DNA from: Desulfofustis sp.
GTDB lineage: Bacteria; Desulfobacterota; Desulfobulbia; Desulfobulbales; Desulfocapsaceae
Assembly: GCA_022340565.1 (NCBI GenBank)
Contig: JAJDNR010000050.1
Span: 1 to 55,339 of the forward strand
Length of the DNA stretch: 55,339 nucleotides
Direction of reading: 5' to 3'
In this document: piece by piece, positions 15,168 through 24,331 of the stretch
Position numbering within the stretch: the first letter of the stretch is position 1
Layout: each line of letters starts with the position of its first letter
Made by a program: the position numbers and the translations under genes
Notes under the pieces: model-generated
What the model was told of the DNA's origin: nothing
The model's input: the letters and a program-made list of their open reading frames with translations, nothing else
Databases searched by the model: none

Positions 15168-17735
15168 ATGTACAGCAACCGGATAAAATTTTCGCGGCAG
15201 CCGTTCCAGTACGATGTCGATACGGCTTTCTTCTTTCCGGGAGGAGGACGGGGAACGATCGTCGACGACATAACGGCTTCCCTGACCCAGGGCGTCCCTC
15301 TGGTGACCCTGACCGGCACCGACGGGTCGGGCAAGACCATGATCTGCAGGAAGGTTGAGCAAAACCTGGACGGTGCATGCCAGATCCTTTTCTTTGAACA
15401 GGGGGTGGAGTCGTTCGACGAGGTCATCGAAGGGATCTCCGCCAATATCGGCATCGGCCAGGGAGAGGAACCGGCCTTGCGAAACCTCCGCCTCGATACG
15501 ATCATAGATAGGTTGAAAGAAGAGGACAGGAGGCTGATCGTAATTATCGACGGGGCGGAATCGATTTTTCTTGCAACCCTCGAGCGGATTCGCCGTATGG
15601 TCGACCTGGCTAACGGCGACACGACCACGATCCAGGTGCTGCTCAGCGGCCAGCCTTTGTTTCTTCTTAATTTCAAGCAACTCGGCATCGTCACCTTCCA
15701 GGACATCGAGGAGCGCAACTACAGTCTCGATCCGCTGGATGCAGAAACAACTCAGGACTATCTGAACCATTGCATAGAGATCGCTTCCGGCAGCGCCCAG
15801 GACTTCTTTTCTCCAAGAATGGCAGACCGTATCATGGATACGGCCAGGGGAAATTTCAGACTTATCAACCGGCTTGCCGACCAATATGTCACCACCGGCA
15901 GCCTGATCGACCCCGAAATCAGGGGGGGGGAGGGAACAGCGGCGGACGAGCCGGTTATTTCGGTTGAAGATGACGGTAGAATTCATGCACCCTCACGCCT
16001 CGGCACTGTCGATCTGGATTTTCTCAAATTCCCCCGGCTAAGATATCGATGGTATGGGATTGCGGGAGGAATAATTGCAGTCATCCTGCTGCTATTCCTG
16101 ATGACCCGAGGAGATGAAGATACTGCCGAGAACGTCCCTCAGAACGAGCCAGTCCCGGATCTGACGCTGGACAAGGTCGAGCCCGACCCCATCGAGATAC
16201 CACAGACCGTGGAACGGACGATACCAGAGTTGCCTCGCGTGGCTCCTCCGGTGGAGAAGGAAACCGTCAGCAAGGTACCGATTGAACCGGTCGAGAAGGT
16301 GGTCGAGGAAACCTCTAGGCCGGTTGAGCCTGCTGAATTGCCCGAAATCGTCGAGCGTCAGACCACCGGGACGCAACAGAAAACGAAAGCCGAATCGCCC
16401 GTACCGCTGCAAAAGCCCGATTCGGATAAGACCGCGCTCCAAGGGGATGGGGCATTCGCCGCGCAGGAAAAGAGAGGCGGGGATGATCGGCCGGCACAAC
16501 CAGCCCCGGTGGCGGCCGTTCCTGAATCGGCTGAACCACCTGCCGAGTTGGCAGGTACAGACCTGCGGAAACAGCAGGTTCCGGAAAATCAAACACCCGG
16601 TCCAGTTCCGCAACAGATACCTGCCGAACCGGTGACAACGGTGCCGGACCAGGCAGCCCTGCGGCAGGAAGGTGGTGTGCCGGCTGCTGAGATGAAACCG
16701 ACCGAAATTACGGTCGCTCCTCAGACGGGAAGTCCTGGAGTGGGCACCGCCGCCGCCGATCAACCGAAGCCATCGACAGCTGACGCCGTTGCCCGGCAGG
16801 AGAACGTCCAGGCCGATACGGGGGGGGCAGAGGCCGTTTCTGAAGCCGAGGCTGCTGCCCCACCGGGCGTGTCCGAGCCGCTGCTCTTGTCCGGCGACAC
16901 GAAGAAGGTGGAAAAGGTCATTGATGTCGAAGACATCGAGATACCGGAACTGACCGTCGAAACGAAAAAAAGGCGGACGGAGACCGCTCCCCTTGATGTC
17001 GTGACTCTCAGGGAAGAGCGCAAAGCGTTGCCTGAAGCCGAGCCGCCGGCCCCGGTGCCGAAGCCTGAAGCGGTGGCGATGCGGACAGAAGAAAGGCCGA
17101 CTCCGGAATCAAAGCCCGAACCGGTGGCAGTCCGGACAGAAGAAAAGCCTGCTCCGGAATCAAAACCCGAATCGGTTACCGCACAGTCCGAAAACCAGCC
17201 TGCTCCGGTTTCAGAGCCTGAGCTGGTGTCTCCCAGGACCGAAAACAAACCTCCTCCGGCAGTTGCGCGCATTGAGCCGGAACCTCCAGGCCCCTCGGAA
17301 CCCGAAAAAATTGATACGGTTGTACTGTACAAACCGGCGCCACAGGCCGTGCCGCCTATTCGGCAGATCGACACAGCTGCCGTATCCCAGAATTATCGCG
17401 CCTATTACGCCGAACGTGTGGCTGCCGGGTCGCGCTGGCTGGTCGGGGGTGGAAAAGGGAAATATACCGTACAACTGATGGTTCTGGAGTCGAATCAGGC
17501 TGAAAAGAACCTCGATGAAATGCTTGCTCAAACGGGGTATCAACCAATCAAGAATCAGACCTACATCCTCAGAAAGGCGGGGCAGCCGCAGACGGTAACG
17601 CTTTATTACGGGGAGTTCGACAATCAGGAAGAGGCCCGTCAGGCGCAGCAGCGCCTTCCCCGCTTTCTGCAGGACCTGAACCCCTTCACCGTCGCCGTCA
17701 ATGAAGCCGTGAACAAAGCCAGGTCAAGCCAATAG
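15168..17735 (+). CDS. DamX-like AAA ATPase with transmembrane helix, Pro/Glu linker and SPOR domain
   Basis: 855 residues with four parts. An ExeA/DamX-type AAA ATPase occupies about 1-280 (QPFQYDVDTAFFF start; Walker A TGTDGSGKTM near 46-55; Walker B LIVIIDGAES near 124-133). One transmembrane helix lies at 296-313. A Pro/Glu/Val-rich linker of about 450 residues follows, with 17-residue repeats. A SPOR domain lies at about 763-850 (YTVQLMVLES...). SPOR domains bind denuded septal peptidoglycan, and gammaproteobacterial DamX has the same order, so a cell-division or septum role is likely. The protein should span the inner membrane with ATPase inside and SPOR in the periplasm. Runs of 9 G (15922-15930) and 8 G (16820-16827) lie in frame. 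Ribosome site is weak. Confidence 0.85.
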   Translation: MYSNRIKFSRQPFQYDVDTAFFFPGGGRGTIVDDITASLTQGVPLVTLTGTDGSGKTMICRKVEQNLDGACQILFFEQGVESFDEVIEGISANIGIGQGEEPALRNLRLDTIIDRLKEEDRRLIVIIDGAESIFLATLERIRRMVDLANGDTTTIQVLLSGQPLFLLNFKQLGIVTFQDIEERNYSLDPLDAETTQDYLNHCIEIASGSAQDFFSPRMADRIMDTARGNFRLINRLADQYVTTGSLIDPEIRGGEGTAADEPVISVEDDGRIHAPSRLGTVDLDFLKFPRLRYRWYGIAGGIIAVILLLFLMTRGDEDTAENVPQNEPVPDLTLDKVEPDPIEIPQTVERTIPELPRVAPPVEKETVSKVPIEPVEKVVEETSRPVEPAELPEIVERQTTGTQQKTKAESPVPLQKPDSDKTALQGDGAFAAQEKRGGDDRPAQPAPVAAVPESAEPPAELAGTDLRKQQVPENQTPGPVPQQIPAEPVTTVPDQAALRQEGGVPAAEMKPTEITVAPQTGSPGVGTAAADQPKPSTADAVARQENVQADTGGAEAVSEAEAAAPPGVSEPLLLSGDTKKVEKVIDVEDIEIPELTVETKKRRTETAPLDVVTLREERKALPEAEPPAPVPKPEAVAMRTEERPTPESKPEPVAVRTEEKPAPESKPESVTAQSENQPAPVSEPELVSPRTENKPPPAVARIEPEPPGPSEPEKIDTVVLYKPAPQAVPPIRQIDTAAVSQNYRAYYAERVAAGSRWLVGGGKGKYTVQLMVLESNQAEKNLDEMLAQTGYQPIKNQTYILRKAGQPQTVTLYYGEFDNQEEARQAQQRLPRFLQDLNPFTVAVNEAVNKARSSQ
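17082..17261 (+). repeat. 51-bp tandem repeat (17-residue unit) in the SPOR-protein linker
   Basis: About three and a half degenerate copies of a 17-codon unit, e.g. RTEERPTPESKPEPVAV then RTEEKPAPESKPESVTA. The first two copies are close at DNA level and the later ones diverged. The units extend a Pro-rich periplasmic spacer, and copy number probably varies between strains. Confidence 0.75.
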
Positions 17736-17760
17736 CAGTCATCCCGGGGGGAAACCCGTC

Positions 17761-18567
17761 ATGCAAAAAATATCGAGCGACGATTTCACCTACCGAACGA
17801 AACCGGTTTCGGTGGGGCTGATGGCACGAATGGCGCCGTCGCTCACCTTCTATCCGAAATTTCTGGCCATCGTGTATGCCTCATCGAGAATAGCCAAACG
17901 GGGGAAGTACGACGGTGAAGCCTGGCAGGTATCGAGCCTCGGAGTGCTGCACGGCCTGGAATCGGTCGGGGTCACGATCGATGTGTCCGGGTTCGATCAT
18001 CTGCAATCGGCAGACGGTCCGGTTCTGATTATCGGCAACCATCTGAGCATGATGGAAACGGTGATTCTGCCTGCCCTGATTCTGCAGTTCAAACCGGTGA
18101 CCTTTGTCATCAAGCAGAGTCTGCTCGAATTTCCGGTCTTCAAGCATGTGATGGCCGCAACCAGCCCGATCGCGCTGACCCGCACGAACCCGCGCCAGGA
18201 CCTGAAAACGGTTCTCGATGAGGGTGTGGAGCGGCTGTCCCGGAACCTCTCGATCGTGATCTTTCCCCAGACCACGAGAACCGCGTTCAACCCTGAACAG
18301 TTCAGCTCTATCGGTATCAAGCTGGCCAAGCGTGCCGGGGTGAAGGTCGTACCGCTGGCGCTGCTCACCGACGCCTGGGAAAATGGCACACGGTTCAAGG
18401 ACTTCGGCAAAATCGTGCCGGAGCGGAAGGCCTATTTCGAGTTTGGCGCCCCCATGGACATAGCGGGTAAGGGAAACGAGGAACATCAGCAGATCATCGA
18501 ATTCATCCAGTCGAGACTGGACCTCTGGCATCGTGAACGGCGGGCCGGTGATGTCGCTGTGAGCTGA
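17761..18567 (+). CDS. PlsC-like lysophospholipid acyltransferase with altered motifs
   Basis: 268-residue member of the LPLAT/PlsC superfamily, which transfers acyl chains to glycerophospholipids or lipid A-type acceptors at the inner membrane. The HX4D catalytic motif reads NHLSMME (His94, Glu99), with Glu replacing Asp. The FPEGTRS motif reads FPQTTRT. The fold pattern otherwise holds, with a hydrophobic strand before NH and VKVVPLALLTDAW after. The conservative His-Glu pair could still work, but the substrate may differ from standard 1-acyl-glycerol-3-phosphate. It follows the SPOR gene by 25 bp with a GGGGGGAAA-type ribosome site, so it is likely in the same operon. Confidence 0.75.
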   Translation: MQKISSDDFTYRTKPVSVGLMARMAPSLTFYPKFLAIVYASSRIAKRGKYDGEAWQVSSLGVLHGLESVGVTIDVSGFDHLQSADGPVLIIGNHLSMMETVILPALILQFKPVTFVIKQSLLEFPVFKHVMAATSPIALTRTNPRQDLKTVLDEGVERLSRNLSIVIFPQTTRTAFNPEQFSSIGIKLAKRAGVKVVPLALLTDAWENGTRFKDFGKIVPERKAYFEFGAPMDIAGKGNEEHQQIIEFIQSRLDLWHRERRAGDVAVS

Positions 18568-18579
18568 TATTACCTCCTC

Positions 18580-19545
18580 CTAGAGGGTAATCCCGAGACG
18601 CCTGAGCAGGGATGGCAGATCCCGCTGATCGAGACGCGTCAGGCCGGCGTTTTCGGCACAGGCGAGGGCCTGCCGATAGTGGGCCGGCCCGATGGAATTG
18701 CGCAATTCTTCGTATTCGCTGCTCCTGCCGCAGGGACGGTATTGGTCCATGATATTGACATAGGTGGACGTCGATATCTGTCCGGCAATAAAGCTCAGAA
18801 TAGCTTCGGTTTCAGCAAGTGCACCAGGCATCAGCAGGTGCCTGATGAGCAGGCCTTGGACGGCGATTCCTCTCTCGTCGATTTGCAGGTCTCCGACCTG
18901 TCTGAACATTTCCCGGACTGCCTTTCTGGCCACCGCGGGATAGTCCTCAGCAGCCGCATAGGTTCTCGCCGATATCCGATTCCAGAACTTGAAATCGGGC
19001 ATGTATATATCGATGACGCCGTCGAGCAGTTTCAGGGTGTCGACCGCCTCGTAGCCGCTGCTGTTGTAAACGAGCGGTAGCCGTAATCCGCCCTGGTAGG
19101 CGACAAGCAGGGCGTCCAGAATCTGGGGCACCACATGGGTGGGGGTAACGAAATTGATATTGTGGCATCCCCGCTGCTGGAGATCGAGCATGATCGATGC
19201 GATCCGCTCCGGAGCCACCGCTGCTCCGCCTGAGACATCATGGCTGATGTCGTAGTTCTGGCAGAAGCAGCAGGTAAGGTTGCATCCGGCAAAAAAGACG
19301 GTACCCGAGCCGTTGCTTCCCACCAGCACCGATTCCTCACCAAAATGGGGGCTGAAGCTGGCGACGATCGCCTGCTCGGCAGTCCTGCACACGCCGGTTT
19401 CACCGTTCAACCGGTCAACCCCGCAGTTCCTCGGGCACAGCCTGCAGCGCGACAGCAGGGCTCTGGCCTGACTCGCCCTGTTCTGCAACGCTCCTGATTC
19501 GAAGCAGGTAAGCCCCTTGGTTTGCATCCGGCCTGAATCCTTCAC
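18580..19545 (-). CDS. Radical SAM protein, PflA-like (COG1313)
   Basis: 321-residue radical SAM enzyme. The cluster motif is CNLTCCFC (C-x3-C-x2-C, about residues 88-95). An N-terminal CRLCPRNCGV...GVC motif adds four cysteines (about 34-53), as in the pyruvate formate-lyase-activating-like COG1313 family, whose true substrate is unknown. Start is GTG at 19545, whose TGA overlap with tolC (4 bp) suggests coupling, or ATG at 19527. It is the last gene of the tetR-adaptor-RND-TolC operon, a context that does not obviously fit efflux. The stop lies close to the convergent acyltransferase gene. Confidence 0.85.
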   Translation of the reverse strand: MKDSGRMQTKGLTCFESGALQNRASQARALLSRCRLCPRNCGVDRLNGETGVCRTAEQAIVASFSPHFGEESVLVGSNGSGTVFFAGCNLTCCFCQNYDISHDVSGGAAVAPERIASIMLDLQQRGCHNINFVTPTHVVPQILDALLVAYQGGLRLPLVYNSSGYEAVDTLKLLDGVIDIYMPDFKFWNRISARTYAAAEDYPAVARKAVREMFRQVGDLQIDERGIAVQGLLIRHLLMPGALAETEAILSFIAGQISTSTYVNIMDQYRPCGRSSEYEELRNSIGPAHYRQALACAENAGLTRLDQRDLPSLLRRLGITL

Positions 19546-20999
19546 GGTATGGTGATTTTCCCCTGAATCCGATCCAGTTCTGATAATGACTGGGCATAAA
19601 TGATCTTGGAGCGGTTTTCAGCAGACAGCGCCCGGGCATAATCCTGCTGGGCTATCAGCACGTCGAGGGTGGTCGAGCGGCCGGCATCGAATTTGATCTG
19701 TTCCGCCTCGAGGCGCTTTTCGGTGGCGGTCGAAGTCTTGCTGGTCGCTTCGATCGCTTTGAGCGCCAGTTCGACATCGCGCAGGGTGGAACGGACGCTG
19801 CGTCTGATTTCCTGCTTGAGCTGATCGAGGTTGGTTTGATTTTTCTTGTGCACGGCCAGGGTTTGACGGTATCGGCCTTCGGCAGCAGAGTTGTCGAGCG
19901 GCCGCGAGAACCTGAGGCCGACCAGCCATCTGGTGTCACTGTCAGAAAGAGAATCGCCCAGCGCCGCCGAATAGTCATCGGCATTTGAACCGAGGCCGAG
20001 CGAGCCGCGCAGATCCAGCGATGGCTTGCGGTCATTGTCAGCCTTGTCGAGCAGATATTGGGAGGTCTTGATCTGCAAGGTTGCAGCCTGCAGGTCGGGG
20101 CGATTGTCGAGCGCCCCCTGGTACACCTCGTTGATGTCGGGTTGGACCGGAACGGTAGAAGGTCTGTCGGTCGGCTCCAGCGGTGTCAGCCAGTCCTCGC
20201 TGTTCATCAACAGTTTCAGGTTGTCTTCGGCCTGCCCGATGGCCTGCTCTCCGACGATCAGATCCTGTTCCCGCTGGGCGATTTCCGATTCGGGCTGGTA
20301 GAGATCGATTTGGGCCAGTTTTCCAGCATTTATCCTGGTTTCCGTCTCGTCCCGGAGCTTTTCTGCCAGCCTCAGCGAAAGCTGCAGCACCGCCAGATTC
20401 TGGTGGGCGTAGACCAGATCCCAATAGGCCTGCTTGACCTCGGCCGCAAGATCGGCGGCAGTGCTGTCGACCAGAAAGGAGGAGGCTTCGAGCTGGGTCT
20501 TGGCGGCGTTGAGTTCGGCGAGCTGGGCGTCTGAGCCGAAACCTTTGAGCAGCGGCTGGCTGACGCCCAGCACCAGTTCGGAATGATAGACCGGGTCGTA
20601 GAGATAGAGGTCCGAATCGGTGTCGAGGTTGTCGTTGTTCCAGTTAAGGCTCATTTGCGTGCCTGGAGTAAATCGCTTCTCGATGCCGGCGTTCCAGGCC
20701 GCCGTGTTTTCTGTGGTTGCCGTGACGTAGGTGACGGGTGTCTCGTTTTTTCCGGTTGCGCCAACGTCTGCTGACAGCTGATAATCAAACGCGCCCTCGG
20801 CCTCCAGGGCCACCCCTGCCGCCTGCTGCACGTCCTCGCGGCTGAGTCTGAGTCCGAGGTTCTGGAGGAGCGCGGTTTCAACCGCCTCGGCCAGCGGCAG
20901 ATCGATCATCTTCTGTTCGGCCGGCGCCGGCTCCGGAGCGCACAGCATCGCCAGCAGGAACAACAGGCTCAACGTGTTGGGTGCATTGAGATGTTTCAT
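19542..20999 (-). CDS. TolC-family outer membrane efflux protein
   Basis: 485 residues with a signal peptide (TLSLLFLLAMLCAPEPAPA, about 8-26) and the two repeated coiled-coil outer-membrane-efflux-protein domains typical of TolC/OprM. Heptad-rich segments such as LAAEVKQAYWDLVYAHQNL and its second-half counterpart RRSVRSTLRDVELALKAIE are diagnostic. No lipobox cysteine follows the signal peptide, so it resembles TolC more than OprM. It forms the outer-membrane duct for the RND pump encoded just upstream, with which it overlaps by 4 bp (ATGA at 20999-20996). Confidence 0.9.
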   Translation of the reverse strand: MKHLNAPNTLSLLFLLAMLCAPEPAPAEQKMIDLPLAEAVETALLQNLGLRLSREDVQQAAGVALEAEGAFDYQLSADVGATGKNETPVTYVTATTENTAAWNAGIEKRFTPGTQMSLNWNNDNLDTDSDLYLYDPVYHSELVLGVSQPLLKGFGSDAQLAELNAAKTQLEASSFLVDSTAADLAAEVKQAYWDLVYAHQNLAVLQLSLRLAEKLRDETETRINAGKLAQIDLYQPESEIAQREQDLIVGEQAIGQAEDNLKLLMNSEDWLTPLEPTDRPSTVPVQPDINEVYQGALDNRPDLQAATLQIKTSQYLLDKADNDRKPSLDLRGSLGLGSNADDYSAALGDSLSDSDTRWLVGLRFSRPLDNSAAEGRYRQTLAVHKKNQTNLDQLKQEIRRSVRSTLRDVELALKAIEATSKTSTATEKRLEAEQIKFDAGRSTTLDVLIAQQDYARALSAENRSKIIYAQSLSELDRIQGKITIP

Positions 21000-23900
21000 C
21001 GTCTGTCCTTTCTTACAAGTGGCTCACCGGCCAGGAAGGGGTATGGTTTCCAGTAGATGCTGCTGATTTTTTCTGCGATCCGTTTCCTGGAGTCGGAAGC
21101 CTGTTCAAGGAGATAGTATAGCGTCGGGACCACGACAAGGGTGAGAAATGTCGCAACCATCAGTCCGAATATGACGACCACGGCCATCGACCGCCACCAC
21201 TGGCTCGATTCGCTGACCCAGGAGATCGACAGGGTGTGAAAATCGAACGACACGCCGGTGACCATGGGAATAAGCCCCAGAATGGTGGTGATCGCCGTCA
21301 GCAGAACCGGCCGCAACCGTGTCGCCCCGGCGGCGACGACCGCATCGCGGAGCTCGTAGCCCCGTTCCCGCAGCTTGTTGGTGTAGTCGATCAGCACAAT
21401 CGCATTGTTGACGACGACACCGGCCAGAGAGATGACCCCGACGCCGGTCATGATGATACCGAAGGGTTGGGAAAACAGCGCCAGACCGAAAAATGCGCCG
21501 CCCAGTGACAGGATCACCGAGGTCATGATGATAAAGGGCTGAATCACCGAGTTGAACATCGATACCAGGATGAGAAAAATCAGCAGCAACGCCACCAGGA
21601 AGGCCTTGGTCAGAAAGTCCTGGGACTCCTGTTGGAATTCGAACTCGCCGGTGAATTTCGCCTTGTAGCCCGGTGGCAGCGGAAACTTTTTAAGGAATTT
21701 TTCCGCCTCGGCCCTGGCCACCGGCCCGGGGATCTTGGTTTCATCGACGTTGGCTTTGACGGTGACGACCCGTTCGTTGTTGATGCGGTTAATGTCGCCG
21801 ATGGAACCGGCAAAGGTTATGTCGGCGATGGTCGACAGCGGCACCAGTTCCCCGGTCGGCGTCGGCAGCATCAGCTCATGAAGGACGTTCACCACCTTGC
21901 GGTCCGCTTCTTTGAGTTGAACGGTGATGTCGTAATCGTCGTCACCTTCTCTGAAAGACGATACTTCAAGGCCGTTATAGGCGCTTTTCAGCGCAAACCC
22001 GATCATGTTGGTGGTCATGCCGAACAACGCCGCCTTCTGGCGGTCGATAACCACCTGGACAGACGGGATACCCTCGACAAAGTTATCCCTGACATCTTCG
22101 ACGTGGGGGATCGTCACGAGAATGTCCTTTACCTTTTTGGCGATTTCGCCGAGCACGATGAAATTGTCGCCTGAAATCTCGATGTTGATCGGAGCTCCGG
22201 TCGGCGGGCCTTCCTCTTCCTTGGCAATGGTTATTTTTCCGCCCGGGATGTATTTGATTCGCTGCCGGATTTCCTCCACGTCGTCCTGGGAGGAGCGGCT
22301 GCGGTCAGCGAGATCAATGAACCGGATGCCGATGTGGTTTGGGGTATTGGCCGCGAACGAAGAGCCGCCGCCAGAGGCGACGGTCCCCCTCATGTAGATC
22401 GATTCGATGTTGCCGATGTCACTGGGACCGGAGACCACGTTTCCGCGGCCCGTATCGTGCGCTTTGGGGGACAAGGCCGCGAGCGGCGTCATGTCCGGGT
22501 CCTTGGGGCTGCCGTCGATATCGGTGTCGACGCCGCTGATCGAGTACTCCACCCGTTGGATGATCCGGTCGATATAGTCGATATCCGCGCCTTCCGGAAC
22601 ATCGAGGTTCACGTAGATCCCCTTGGGGTCGATCTCCGGGAAAAACTCCACCGGCTTTTCGAGACCGACGACCAGCAGCCAGCCCTGAAACATCAGGATC
22701 AATATGAAGAAACCGATCCCGATGATGGAAAATGGCGTGTTCAGCGCCCTCGACAATGTCCTCGTGTAGCGGGTAAGCAGGAACCCTTTCACCTCGGCCG
22801 GTTTTTCGACGGCGGCGGAGATCTCCTCGAGGCTCAGCCTGCGTTCGGAGCCTGCTGATTGTTTGAGCTTCATGAACAGCGAGACCATCGCCGGGTTGAT
22901 GACCATCGCCACGAAAAGGCTCGACGAAAGTGTGATGATCAGCGTCAGTGGCAGGAAGCTCATGAACTCACCCATGATTCCCGGCCAGAAGAGCATCGGA
23001 GAGAAGGCTGCCAGGGTCGTCAGGGTCGACCCGATTACCGGATAGGCCACCTCGGACGTCGCCCTCATCGCCGCTTCGACCCGTGAGGCCCCCTGTTCCA
23101 TGAAGCGGTAGGAGTTTTCGACGATGACAATGGCGTTGTCGACCAGCATGCCGAGCGCCAAGGTCAGGCTGAACAACACCACCATGTTCAGCGTGATGCC
23201 CATCACGTAGAGCACGGTGAAGGAGAGCAGCATCGAGAACGGGATCGCCAGACTGACGAGCATCGCGTTGCGGATCCCCATGGCCAGAAAGATCACCACA
23301 AGCACCAGCATCAGGCCGCTGAGGATGTTGTTTTCCAGATCGGCAACCATATTCTTGATATCGGTCGACTGATCCATCACCTTGGTGATTTCTGTTCCCT
23401 GCGGCCAGCCGGTCCGCGACTCGTCGATGACCGCCTCCACCGCGTTGCTGATCTCGATGATGTTCTCACCGGTGCGTTTCTTGATCGAGAGATTGACCGC
23501 ATCCCGGCCGTTGAGCCTCGATCGCGAAGTTTCTTCCTTGAAATCATCGACCACCTGGGCCACGTCCTTCAGGTAGACCGGCTCTCCCTGGTGCACGGTG
23601 AGCACCAGCCCGTATATCTCCTCAGGGGTCCTGAACTCGCCGGGAACCCGCAGCTGGAAACGGCCGTTTCCGAGTCTGATGGCGCCCCCCGAGGTATTCT
23701 GGTTTTCATTGTGAACAACGGACTGGAAGTCGCTGATGGTCAGCCCGTAGTGGGCCAGTTTTTCGGAATCGACTTCCACCCGGATCTCCCGTTCCAGCCC
23801 TCCGGTGACTTCGACCTCGAGGACACCGGTGATCGCCTCGATATCGTCGGCGATATCGTCGGCGATTTTTTTCAGACAGGGAAGCCCGCAGGTGCCGGAC

Positions 23901-24331
23901 AACGAGTAGACGGCGATGGGCATCTCGGAGAAATTCACCTCGAAGACGGTCGGGTCATCCTCGAGATCGGTGGGCAGTTCGCCGATGGCTTCATCGACCT
24001 TGTCCTTCACGTCCTGCAGGGCCTGATTGATGTCCGTGCCGGTGACAAATTCAATATTGATCGAAGAAAGCCCTTCGGAACTGACCGACTGGATCTTCTT
24101 CAATCCGTCCAGCCCTTTCAGTTTCTTCTCGATCTCTATCGTCACCGCAGTTTCCATATCGGTGGGCGAAACACCTCGATAACTTGTCGACACGAACACG
24201 TTCGGGATCGTGATGTCAGGCGAGCTTTCCCGCGGCAGCGTAACATAGCAGTAAACGCCGACGATGATCATCAGCAGGGCGAGCACCAGAACGGTGGTGC
24301 TCTTCCTGACAGCTGTATCGGAAACAATCAT
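20996..24331 (-). CDS. RND-family efflux transporter (HAE1/AcrB type)
   Basis: 1111-residue inner-membrane pump that exports compounds by proton antiport through the adaptor and TolC-like duct. It has the twelve-helix, two-loop RND layout: TM1 near residues 12-30, the large periplasmic loop, the TM2-6 block (about 335-485), a second loop, and the TM8-12 block (about 895-1090). The proton-relay motif reads MLVDNAIVIVEN, keeping the first Asp of AcrB VDDA but with Asn at the second position. That form is common in RND groups outside close AcrB relatives, and substrate cannot be predicted. It overlaps its neighbours by 4 bp on both sides. Confidence 0.93.
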   Translation of the reverse strand: MIVSDTAVRKSTTVLVLALLMIIVGVYCYVTLPRESSPDITIPNVFVSTSYRGVSPTDMETAVTIEIEKKLKGLDGLKKIQSVSSEGLSSINIEFVTGTDINQALQDVKDKVDEAIGELPTDLEDDPTVFEVNFSEMPIAVYSLSGTCGLPCLKKIADDIADDIEAITGVLEVEVTGGLEREIRVEVDSEKLAHYGLTISDFQSVVHNENQNTSGGAIRLGNGRFQLRVPGEFRTPEEIYGLVLTVHQGEPVYLKDVAQVVDDFKEETSRSRLNGRDAVNLSIKKRTGENIIEISNAVEAVIDESRTGWPQGTEITKVMDQSTDIKNMVADLENNILSGLMLVLVVIFLAMGIRNAMLVSLAIPFSMLLSFTVLYVMGITLNMVVLFSLTLALGMLVDNAIVIVENSYRFMEQGASRVEAAMRATSEVAYPVIGSTLTTLAAFSPMLFWPGIMGEFMSFLPLTLIITLSSSLFVAMVINPAMVSLFMKLKQSAGSERRLSLEEISAAVEKPAEVKGFLLTRYTRTLSRALNTPFSIIGIGFFILILMFQGWLLVVGLEKPVEFFPEIDPKGIYVNLDVPEGADIDYIDRIIQRVEYSISGVDTDIDGSPKDPDMTPLAALSPKAHDTGRGNVVSGPSDIGNIESIYMRGTVASGGGSSFAANTPNHIGIRFIDLADRSRSSQDDVEEIRQRIKYIPGGKITIAKEEEGPPTGAPINIEISGDNFIVLGEIAKKVKDILVTIPHVEDVRDNFVEGIPSVQVVIDRQKAALFGMTTNMIGFALKSAYNGLEVSSFREGDDDYDITVQLKEADRKVVNVLHELMLPTPTGELVPLSTIADITFAGSIGDINRINNERVVTVKANVDETKIPGPVARAEAEKFLKKFPLPPGYKAKFTGEFEFQQESQDFLTKAFLVALLLIFLILVSMFNSVIQPFIIMTSVILSLGGAFFGLALFSQPFGIIMTGVGVISLAGVVVNNAIVLIDYTNKLRERGYELRDAVVAAGATRLRPVLLTAITTILGLIPMVTGVSFDFHTLSISWVSESSQWWRSMAVVVIFGLMVATFLTLVVVPTLYYLLEQASDSRKRIAEKISSIYWKPYPFLAGEPLVRKDRR

